From Rapana venosa (taxonomy: Eukaryota; Mollusca; Gastropoda; Neogastropoda; Muricidae): a DNA stretch of 64,000 nucleotides. The first letter of the stretch is position 1; every line of letters starts with the position of its first letter. The stretch is from contig CM054140.1 in the NCBI GenBank assembly GCA_028751875.1, forward strand, positions 45,982,895 through 46,046,894, in the 5' to 3' direction. This document shows positions 12,401-24,631 of the stretch, in pieces. The notes under the pieces were generated by a model. It saw only the letters and a list, made by a program, of their open reading frames with translations. It was not told the origin of the DNA and ran no database searches. A program made the position numbers and the translations under genes.

Positions 12401-13796
12401 TCATTCGAAACAAAATGCCATAGAAAACTACTGGGCATATCTTGGAGAGAACGAAAGACCAATGAATTTGTCAAGAGTCAAATAACACAGCTGGCAGGTC
12501 CACAGGAACCCCTTCTCACCATCGTCAAGAAGAAAAAGCTGACATGGTTCGGCCACGTCACCCGCCACAACACTCTGCCCAAAACAGTACTGCAGGGAAC
12601 ACTCGAAGGTGGCAGAAGGAGGGGAAGACAGAACAAGTCATGGATGGACAACATCAGAGAATGGACCAGGATGAATGACTCGGCACTACTGCGCAGAGCC
12701 GAGGACCGAGATGGATGGAGGAGGCTTACCACGGCATCGTCTTTCATGTCTCCCCCACGACCGCCAAGGTCACGGGTCTGATGATGATGATGATGATTGA
12801 CAGATGGGGAGTTACAGCTATGGCCCATGAGGGTTGGTTGGTGTTTGGCTAGGAAGTAGAGGATGTAGGTATGCTACAGAAAGAAATTGTTGTCAAAATT
12901 GTGTGTGCGAAAGCGTGTGTGTGTGCGTGCAGATGTGTGTGCTTATCTAGAATCATCCCATCCAATTATTGATGGAAACATGACTCACAGTGCGCAAATC
13001 CAGCATAACTCAGTCAAAGGTCCAGGGCCCAGTGCTGACATTAGTGTTCTCCTTCCTTTGACCAAGTCCAAGTGTGGTCAGTTCCTGCTGTAATCATCAC
13101 TGGCTGGCCCCTGTTGGGCTGGGCTGGGGTGGAATGGAGAACAGCTTGAGAGTGGCTGAAAGTGGGAGAAACTGATAGCTGTGGGCTTAATTTTAATCCT
13201 GAATTTCTTAAACCTCAGTGGTATTCATGTTAGTCCCTGGATGACTTATGAAATTTAGAACTGATTGTTGACAGAAGGCAGTAACAGGTTTTAAATACTA
13301 ATGGTCCAAGAGGGATAGCTTTGAATGTAGGCATCGACTGATGGATTAAGAGTGAGGATATTTGTGATCCCCCAGATCAGCTTCTTTGCAGACTCCTTCC
13401 AGAACCTTTCTTGTGGACATGCATGCATGCGCACATGAAGATCAAGTAAGCACTTTACAGATTCATGTCGGCTTTCAGTGGATTGCAGAATGACCATGCA
13501 TATTGGACGTGTCTCTGCTTTCAGGACAAGAAGAGTATGTGGCAGTAGTCACACTGTTGCAGTATAGAAGTTGAGGTAGGACAAATGTGTGTTGGTTTGA
13601 AAGCTTTTAAAATATGTCAATTTTTTTTATTTTCCAGATCAACAGGTCGCCCAGCTTTGGCACAGATGAAAAACTGGACTTTGATATCAAATCTGCACTG
13701 ATAGAGGACACCTTCAGGCTTCTGAATATCAAGTAATTTGCTGTGATGAAAGTGTCTGTGTGCATGTGTGTGTGTGCATGCATATGTGTGTGCGTT

Positions 13797-13827
<31 letters not shown>

Positions 13828-16800
13828 TGTTGCTTTGATTTTACGTCTGTTCACTCAAAGTGATATTAAACGATGGGAAGGGGATGGGAGGGGACACTTA
13901 TGTTGATGGTTGTGTGCTGTGAAATTGGTATCTGTTGCTAAATACCCTAGGCAGTATACAGAAAAAGGCTAAGCAATGATAACAACAAATAAATACATAA
14001 GAAATGCTAATGCGACTTATAACTATAACAAATGTCCTATAGGACTGTTCATTAAAGATTTTGTTCTACGAAATGCCAAATAAATATTTTTTAATATCTT
14101 ATCCAAGGATTTTTCAGAAAAAGAAGGTAAGAATGGTTTTAGACTCTTACATTAAAAAATTATGTGTGTATGCGTGTGTGTTCCCATGGGAGAGTGTTAC
14201 ATGTCATTCTTTACCCAGTATTTTCATTTAAGGTTATGACATGAGCTAGCAGAGTAAAAAACAAAAGGAGGGGAGGGGTATCATGCTATAATTATTACAT
14301 GGTGAGATACACTTACATGTAGTCTTGATTTTAAGCAGGGAAACTTGCCCTGACTCTAAACGCAATACAGGCAAGACAAGACAAAATACAACTCCACATA
14401 ACACACTACTACCACAACACAAATCAGTACAACATAATACAACTAGACACAACACAACCCAGTACAATCCAGAATTAATACAAAACAATGCAGCATAACA
14501 CAACTCAGCTGAACAGAACACAACACAATACAGTCATGACCATCCAGTATAGTATGACACAAGACACTACTGTACAAAACATTTCTAAAGTACACAGCAG
14601 CACAGAACATTGCCACACAAAACAAATCGGAAAAAAGGCAACACAACACGATGTTGTGGTATGTTTCCATGCTTTTCATGTATTATTTCCAGAACACTGG
14701 CTGGACTAAAGTATAATTTGTCCCACTAACTGTACTTTAGAACTCCTTTGTGGGGGTGCAGGGGGGCCAGTCAGTATAAATAGCATCCCCACCTGAAAAT
14801 TTTCATCTAGGAATTCCTTCTTTTCTAATCCCCTCTCTGTTTCTGCCTTGTTCCTTTTTTTCCTGTCACCTCTTTGTCTATTTTCAGCCTTCTTGATTCA
14901 TTCTCCTGCCTTTTTTTCTAGAAAGAGTTAAAAGATAACTATTCTCTTCCATGCCTAAGTCAGATGCACTGGGCCTGACTTGTCAGGCGCTTAACGGCAG
15001 CGCAGCGCATTTTCACTTGTATGACAGACAACAATAGTTTCTGTCTGAGCGTTTGACAGAGAAGTACTCTAGAACATAAACAGTGGGTAAAGGTATGTCT
15101 CCACACAAAATAAGCAGTTAACAGAAAAAGACAAGAGACAACGAATGTATGCTACTGCATAACATGTTTGCTGGTCTGCAAGCCATACGTGGAACTGTTG
15201 CAAATAACCGATGTGGCCACACACCCAACATTCTGTGTAGTATACATATCACCACACACAGTATAACACAATTGTTTGTATGTTTGTCCGTCGTGTCTGA
15301 CGATGACCTCCAAAACAGCAGAGGAGGCAGCTGCTGGTTTGGAAACTGGGCAGAAATTTGATTATAGTGGAGATGCCTTGCCCACAGTACATCCCCACTC
15401 TCTCAGCCAAGTGGGCTTAAGGACAGTCAGCATTGGAGATGTTCTCCAAAGGCCAACCAGCCCCCAGGGCTGCAGCACATAAGGACTGTAGCAAGTCAAG
15501 CCTCCTAGTCAGAGAGTCATAGTCGATCACTAAAGACTAAGCTGTAAAGTGGAATTCCATGAGTGGGAACGCCACTGGTCATACAGCCTCTCACTTTGCT
15601 GTTGCCCCCAGCATCAATGGTTTAATCAAGAACTGTGATAAAGCCCAGGCGCTGAAGGCACATAACACAATACAGTTCAATATACTTCAGCACAGCCCAG
15701 TAACTGGCTGTCTTCATAACAACAATGACTCTGTGTGTGTGTGGTGTGCACAGGGCCAGCGACAAACGCCGCAACATCGCCGCCCAGAAAGCAGAAGCCC
15801 AGAAGCGGCTGTTCCGCACCCACAAGAAGGTGGACCTGGGGGACGTCACCGAGATAGAGAAGAAGAAACAGAGTGTGGAGAAACGCAAAGAAGAACTGGT
15901 CAGTCCTGCAGTAGCAGCCTGCTTCATGTTGTCATCATTGTTGTTGTTTGATGGAAAACTGGTCGTTGGGGATGTGGGGGGTGTGGGGATAGGATTGGCT
16001 TTCATCTCTCTTCTATTCTCTGAAGTCAGAGTATGGCTGCCTATGTAGGTGACACACTTGAAAACAGTCATACGGGAAAATTTCTCACCCGGTACATAGT
16101 CTCACTGTGACTCCCAGATGGGATGAGTGAGAGTGCATTTTCGGATTGACTCCCACAGAGTTAAGAACAACATTTCTCTTCCCCCCCCCCCTCTCTCTCT
16201 CTCCTCCTCTCTCTCTTCCTCCACCCACCCCTAGCTTTCTTTTCTTTCTTTTTTTCTCGGCTGCTTCATCTTCTGTGGCATTCTGTCCTGCTGTCTCATT
16301 TTTATCCTTCTGCTCCAGCTACCCCAAGGCTTGTCATGTCGCATTCTTAGGGTCAGGAGTCCACAGAGAGCTCATCAAATTTAGGCTGCTGTGGGGCCAC
16401 CAGCCAGAGGGGCCCTTCACTGCTGCTGGGTTACTTTTGGTGGTTAGTTTAAATTTGTTGAACATAGGTTACCTATGAAACTAGCACCAAAACCATACCG
16501 GAGTAGAAAAAATCCAGCCTATAAGAGGATTGAACACGCATCCCCTCTCTTTCTACATGAACGGATTACTAAAGCCATTGATCCAGGAACGCAAGTGAAT
16601 ATATTCCCTCGAGGATTATGAACACTATCCCTACGTTAAGGGAGAGAACTCCTCTTTCCCAGTACACATGCACTGTGCGCATTTGAACGCTACCATAACC
16701 CAGTATGATATGGAGGGAAGGGTTAGTAGATGGTTGGTTACCCTATAGCGGGTTACTCATAGGAAAAAAGGTTAAAATGATGTCACTTTCACTAACTTAA

Positions 16801-18369
16801 ATATGTACTCAACTACTTTTCTTCACTTACTCATTCACTGCCATCTCGCTCCACAGAAAGACCTACTCAGCAGAATACGCAAAGCTTCCACAAGGGAGGA
16901 CTACGAGAATCGCAACTGCGGGCGATTCCGTCGCATCTTCCCCTGCGACGACCGTTCCCGGCATGCCAAGTACTGCTCCATGTTGAGCACCTCTTTCGGC
17001 CTCTTCCTCTCGGGGCGAGGGGCCTCCCTGCAGAAAGAGATTGAAGTCAACTACAACAACAAACTGAGGGTACGGGGCGGGTGTTTGGATCTGGATGTAT
17101 GTGGATGGGTTAGGAATGACAATGACAAATTCTTTTATTTCGAGGATAATGAATAAGCACCCATGTGCTTTCTTACATCCAGTCCCCGCCCTTACAGATA
17201 TATGAGAGAGAGAGTGTGTGTGTGTTGGGGTGGAATTGAACCTAAGACTTTTCGTGGACAAAAAAGGAATGGGGAAGTGTGTGTGTGTGTGTGGATGCAG
17301 AAAGAAATTGAAGTGAACTACAACAACAAACTGAGGGTACGGGGTGGTGTTTGGATCTGGATGTATGTGGGTGCATTAGGAATGGGGAAGTGTGTGTGTA
17401 GGTGCATAAAGAGATTGAAGTCAACTACAACAACAAATTGAGGGTATAGGGTGGTGTTTGGATCTGAATGTATGTGGGTGGGGTAGGAAGGGGGGAGAGG
17501 TAGGTGTGTGTGAGTAGATGCAGAAAGAGATTGAAGTCAACTACTACAACAAACTGAGGGTACAGGGTGATGTTTAGATCTGAATATATGTGGGTGGGGT
17601 AGGAAGGATGAAGAGTTGATGTGTGTGTGAGGAAGGAGAGGGGGGGGGGGGGTGTCAAAACAAAGTGTTGAATGTGCATCAAAAAATGAAGGCTTCATTA
17701 AATGGCTCTTCAATACCTGTATCAGTAAAACTTTTTGCAGTCAAGGTTTCCATTTTTTAAAAACTTTTACATGAAATGGGGAATACAGGAACCCATAACT
17801 TTATCCTAGCATAATCTTTGTGTTATGTTTTGGAAGTACTCCAGTTTTCATCATCTCTTTTACCAGCATTTTACACAACAACAAAATGCGATGACTATCA
17901 CTAAAATCTCTGTAATTGTCTTTTTCTCGATTCGATTTTATTTCTTGTCCGGTGTGCTGGGATAAAGGTGAATGAATACAGATGTATTCCACAGGAAGAC
18001 GATGTTCTGGACATGCTAGCGGAATGTGAGGCGGAGGAACGAGAGGGCAGAATGTTCATTGGTGGACCCCAGGGGCGTGGCCAGAGAGGGCCAAAGGTCA
18101 GCATCCAGTCCTGTGTGTTTTGTCGTTCTGTCCAATCAGGTTCTGTTCAGGTGTTCAGACAGTTTTTGTTTATTGTGTGTTCGTTGCTGTTTGTGATCTG
18201 TTCTTTGCACCGCCTGAAAGTATGACTTTGTTTCTGTTGTGGATATCGGTGGTTGTGAAAAGCAGTCTTCTGAAAATGTTTGGGTTTTTTTTAGGACTAA
18301 ACCAAAAAGAAAAGATTTTGAGTTGTGTGTGTGTTTGGGGGAGGGGTGGTGGTGGTGGTGTCTGTGTCT

Positions 18370-18400
<31 letters not shown>

Positions 18401-21400
18401 GGGAAGAGGGGGAATGAAGGTGTGTGTGTGTGATATTGAGGCATGTACAAACCTTTAGGCATGTGAAGATAAACAGAAAATCCTGGATAGCTTACACCAA
18501 TGACTTGCAGCTATTTTTATGATTTTTCAGTAGTACCTGTGTGTTTTGGAATTCTAGAAATCTGATAAAATTGTTGATTCATTCCATCATGCTTTTTTTT
18601 CTTTTGTTTCATTTTTTTGTTTGCACCAAGACCTGTGTTTGAATTGAAGCTGTGTTTTTTTGAAAATATGGCTTTACTTGCATTTATACTTTACATAACA
18701 TTATCAAACGACAAAAGAAACCATAAAAGATGGAAAAGGCCATTATTGTCCTCCATTCTTCTATGGGAAAGTTTCGACCTTTTCTCTTTATTTCAGTTGA
18801 CTGCTATTACTGAAGCCAGCTTTAGCATTATTTTGGGGTGGGGGTAAAAGGATCCAAGATTTCGTCTGGTTCCCAGTCTCGATTGTATGTTTTTTTAAAG
18901 TAAGACTTTTCATATATAATTACATCCTATCTGTCTCCCAACCTCAATTTTATGACATTTAAAAAAAAATCATATTGACTTTTATTGAAAAAGCCTACAG
19001 TCAAGTCAAGTCAAGTCAATTCAAAAACACTTAAATCATCCCACGAAGGGCAATTACAATACTGACAGTTGACATAAACAGTAACCACAGAGAGAAGCTG
19101 TGACCGTTACCCATATGACTGATTGCTGTTCTGTCTCATGGTATCAGGACGATAGAGAAGCGGTCAAACTGTGCTACTCTCATGGCTCCGTAAGTGTGCT
19201 AGCCACCCGACCAATGACGTGGGCTCTGTAACGCTTTGTGCATGGCTGTCCAGCTTCGCTCCCTCCCTCACTCTCCCTCTCTCCTTTTTCCCTTCCCTTA
19301 CCAGCATGCACTGCTGTTTCCATAGTTATTACCCCCCCCTTCTCCACTTGTGCATAATCTCAGTGTGTGACATCGACGCTGTTGTTAAGCTGTTGGAAAA
19401 AAGCTGGTTTTGTATCTCCGATGATGTGATGAGTGTGTATTTGACTAAAGTTGATAAACTGATGCGTAGTGTGGATTTGAAAAAAAAAAAAATCTTTTAT
19501 CTGCTTTATTCTTAGCTTATCCAGACAGTTTTTGTGTTGTTTATAATACATCTGTAATCTACAGTGTTGTTCTAAATCTTGAGCCTGGGGATACTGTGCT
19601 ACCTCAGACCTCAGTATGTGTAGAGAGAGAGAACTATCATAGCACACAGATTGCCTGGCTGAGCGTGTTGATGTCGTCTGTATTGCTTGTCACAACTCAC
19701 CAACACTTAACACAGGAGATGGTTAGATTTTTTTATGTGAGCACGAGAAGCTTGACGCACAAGACCTTGGTTTGTTGTTCCTATCAGAGGGAAAAAAATC
19801 AGAATTAGCCTTAACTCAAGAGGAATTGGGTGGGGGGAGAGGCAGCTGAATTGCTTATTGAGGATTTGAACACATTAAGCTGGAATCCCAAGTCTGTTGC
19901 GCTAAACAAGGAGCTATTCCAGCCCTGTGTGTTTACCTGTGTCGTACTGGGAACGTATGTTCTAATATACTGTATATCTTTGGTGTGAAGATTTGACTGC
20001 TTTAGTGTGGAGATGAGTGAAATATTTCATACTGATGTGTCAGATAACAACTCCAACAATAATACCCATGAAAACCATAATTCATTTAGCACACACACAC
20101 CCTCCCCCTAAAAAAGCAACAAACTAAAACCATGTTTAAACTGCTGTGACCATTGCTAAAAAAATCCATTAAAAATAATAATGCCAATTTTTTCCACCTT
20201 ACACTTGATTTTAATGATTTGATACTCTATGCAAAACACAAAGAATTTGCTGTTATGAACGTTACTTATGACTTCAGTGTGTGCCTGTCTTTTCTTCTTA
20301 TTGTACAGTAAATGAAGACCACAACGTAGTGCACACACAGCAAAAACAAATCCAGCTAAAGAAACAGGGAAAAAAGGAGACAGGCATTCACCAAAAAACA
20401 AAGTTTTATAAACTCAGCTGTATGTTTGTGTACATTCGTGAGATACATGTATATGTATGTCCATATCAGTGTATGTAGTTTGCACTTATAGCTCTACACT
20501 ATATATTGTATTATATTATGTTATATTATATTATATCATATTGTATCATATTATGTTGTGTATCCGTTATTGTTTTAGCAAGGCTAACAAACAGCTAACA
20601 AGTTTATTCAGATGTCTCTACAGGACTGAGTTCATCTTGAACTGCCGTATGTGAAGTTTATCACAACAACAACAAAAAACTATGTGAAGTTTATAGGCAT
20701 ATCATCGACTTGACTTCCCCCTTAACTCCTTAGAGAGCTGTTTGGGCACTGCTTTGGATGTGTCAGTTAGTGTGACTGGGGAAAGTTGAACCCTGATAGA
20801 GCCCTTTCCTCTGCAAGAAGCAGATTGCTTGCTGGGTATAACCTATGTTTGTGCCATCCATCTCATCTCACCGGCCATACTTGTGCCTACTGCTCTACTA
20901 CAAAAAGCAGGTGACTTCTAACAGATCTGCAAGATGTTTTATATGCGCTCAAACATGGGATCCCAGTTTATACCCTCACTTGAAGTCAGAATGTGGCTAC
21001 CTAAATGGTTTGGGGGAAGAAAAACGGTCGCATTCGCAAAAATCTAACTATTGGTGAATCTTGGAGCTCTAGCAGAGGAACAACAACCCCCCCCTACCAA
21101 AAAAAACAACAACCCCCAAACAAACAACAACCAAAAAAAGAAAGACTTCAAGGGAAGTGGAATCAGTACCAATGGTAAGTCCAGGGGGAAAAAAATCCCT
21201 GAGACTGACCCCTCAGTGTACTCAACCCATGTGGGGGACGGGATAGCCTGGTTGGTTAGAGCGTTGTGCTTGTGATTTGCTGACCTGGGTTCAAATCCTG
21301 TTCAAGGGGATATTTTCCCCTTGATTTAACATCAGTGCCAACTCCACTCCCCCCAGATATAGACTATAGACCGAGGTCCCATGTGCGAATGCACACATAA

Positions 21401-24400
21401 CATCTTGCATACACATTAAAACCTGTGTCACGTTTTGGAAGAGTAGGCCATTGTGTGATTGCGGGAACAGATGACAAAATTTCTCCAAACTGCATACACA
21501 CAGGGACAGATGTAAAAACAAAATTTTTTAAAAGGCACATGAGTGCTTATTCCATTATCCTCAAAAGAAAAAAGAAAAACAAACAAAAAACAAAAGAAGA
21601 ATGTCCTCAGTCACCACTTAAGCAAGAGGCATGAGTAACATGAACATACCCAGCATGCACACTTCCATCTTGAGAAGGATGGACTCTACCAGGCTCAGCT
21701 TGTTTGCTACACACTACCTGAAAAAACTCGGTGCAGTGCCCTTACAACCCCTCTTAGCGTCAGGGGGTAAGTCAAGACATACTATTACAAACCACTGATT
21801 ATAATAATAATAATAATAATGTATGGAATTTATATAACGCTGAATCTTGCAAAGTAAACAAATGAGACATAAAATAAAGATGTTTGCCTGCAATGTCACA
21901 TGCGCTTTAAACCCACACCTCAGGACCTTGGTCAGGTCAGGTCAGGAGAGGCAGGAGGCAGACCTGGGAATCCTCTGGATGTCAGGCAACTAGTGTCCTA
22001 GCACTTGGCAAAGACTCCTTGCTGTTTACAGTTGTTTAAATTTCATAACATTTCTTTGCAGGCAAGCATGTGAATATCTTCCATCCTATGTACAGGCCAG
22101 CACCAACACAACAACATACGAATGTGCTTGCACGCAAGCATGCATATGCACAAGTGTGTATTTTACACATGCACATGCATGTTTGTGTGCACTCACCTTG
22201 GGTTTTGTGAGTGTGCATAGGCTTGTGCGCATGTGTGTGCGCGTGCGTGTGTGTGTGCATTCGTGCGTGCGTGTATGTTCTCATGCACAAGGTTACTGTT
22301 AGTGTATGTTGAGGCTGAGACTTCCTGCACTTCTCAATATCAGCGCTGAACTTCCATTATTACTTCAGACTTCATGTACATTCTAGATTTGACTGTTTAT
22401 TGCAATGTCCTATTTTTCTCCAGTTTTTACTCCCCAAAAATGTCATATGTAGGCTAATTGTTGCTGTGCACTATCGAACAACACATAGGGAACAAGCTTG
22501 TGATGTTAGATATAGTCAGCATGTTGGCAGGTATATATCTATATATACATGTATACTCTCTGCAGTTAACCATTTCTTCAGCAATGTGTAGTATGCTCAC
22601 TTGACTTCTCCCATAAATCCTAAAAGAGTCAGTTTGGGCACTGCACACACTTTTTTTCTCAGAAAGTGTGTTTTGGGAAAGTTGAATTAGGTGGAACCCA
22701 TCCCTTTTTATTTCACAGATTGCATGCCAGGCAAATTTGAGTTGTCTGTGTCATTTGGCCCTATCTGGATTACTCTTCTAAAAATATGGATGGGGTTTGA
22801 CACGTTTACAATATGTAATGTGTGCTGCATTCATGCATAGCATTTCAGTAAAGTCTCCTCAAAAAGGACTGACAGGAAAATGTGATACATGTGACCAGTG
22901 TTAATTTTATGAATAAACATTCCCTCAAATGGACACCTCAAGTATCACCTGGTTGAAAAAGATAAAAAGTATCGTGGGGTTAAGAGTTTTATCAGTACCA
23001 CAGAATCCTCTGAAACTGCTTTAGGGCAGCTTTGTGGAACCCCAGGACTCAGATCCTCAAAGAGTATCCCCCCAAAATGTTGGTCATCTCAATCAGCAAA
23101 AAATCTTGGTCGTTGCAACCAGCAAAAATTCTTGGTCATTGCAACCAACAACTTCAGAAGAATGACTACAGAAGAGCTGGAGATCTCAGAAAGAGCTTTC
23201 TCAATGAGAAAGATAGGATAACAGAGCTTCCCAAAATTTAGCAAGGATTACAAGTTCAAAGAGACAGTATCCTAATGTGGACCTCTCCCTACAAAAGACT
23301 TGAAGAAGATCCTGAGACTGATTCAATGCTCATGAATTTAAGTCAACAATTAATGACACCCCACCCCCCCAATACAAGTTCTTTTGCATACCTTTGCACA
23401 GATATGGGGTACGTCTGCACCTGAAATATTGCAAAATGTGACATTTTTATTTTGCACTAGCTTTCCATACCTTCACCTAAATATCAAGTGGTGAAAGGGC
23501 ACATGTAGAAATTGCAATTGTGGGGGTATTTTCTGACTTGCATATTGATGATTGCACTGTACTTTGTAATGTTTTATTTCCTTAGCGATCAGTAATGTTG
23601 CATTATGGCTTGTGTGTGCTGAAACTATGATAGATATGACTGTCTTAGTAGAATGTAGATTTACAAGGAAAGTTCATGAGAATGGATTATGAACGCCCTT
23701 TCTGTGGTGTGTGAGAAGCTGTGGGCGTGCATTTGTACATATGTGCGTAAGCTATAGGGTGTGTTTGTGTGTGTGTGTGCATGTGTGTGTGTGTGCATGC
23801 ATGTGTGTGTGTGTGTGCATGCATGTGTGTGTGCATGTGTCTGTGTTTTGCTTTTGTTTGTGTGTGTGTGTGAGTGAGTGTGTGTGTGCGCAAGTCAAGT
23901 CAAGTCAAAAACACTTTAATCTTACCATGAGGGCAATTACAATGTGTGTGTGTGATTGCGTGTGTGTGTGCATGCATGCGTATGTGTGTGTGCGCATGCA
24001 TGTGTGTGTGTTTTGTTTTTTTGTGTGTGTGTGAGATTTGCACATGTGAGTGCAGAAGTGCTTGTTTGCTACACTTATTTGTCTTAATGAGTTTGTATGC
24101 ATCTATGCATGCATAAATATATGCTTGCAGTCTCTTCTGTGTGTGTGTGTGTGTGTTTGGGTGTGTGTATGTACGCACGTATGATTATGTGAGTATGTGA
24201 CATTTCAGGTTTATGTCTCCAGCTTCACTTTGCACATTTCTTCTGCTTTTTCAGAACTCTGTATATACATGTCTGTAAAACAATGTTTACACATGTTTGT
24301 TCAACAATGTTTATACATGTGTGTAAAAGAATCTTTATACATGTATGTAAAACAATAAATGTATGAGAGGCCGGGGAGGGGGGGGGGGGGGTTGAGGTGG

Positions 24401-24575
24401 CATCTTTAATAATTTAATAATGAGGGAGTACTTCTGTTTGTTCCCTGTACCTATTGTAAACCTGTCTGCAAGATACATGGGGTGGGGGTGGGGGCAGCAT
24501 AGTTGTCATTAACATGAAGTGCTGCTGCACGTTCCAAAACAATGCACTCTGAACATTGCAAGGAAGTCAGTACTG

Positions 24576-24631
<56 letters not shown>

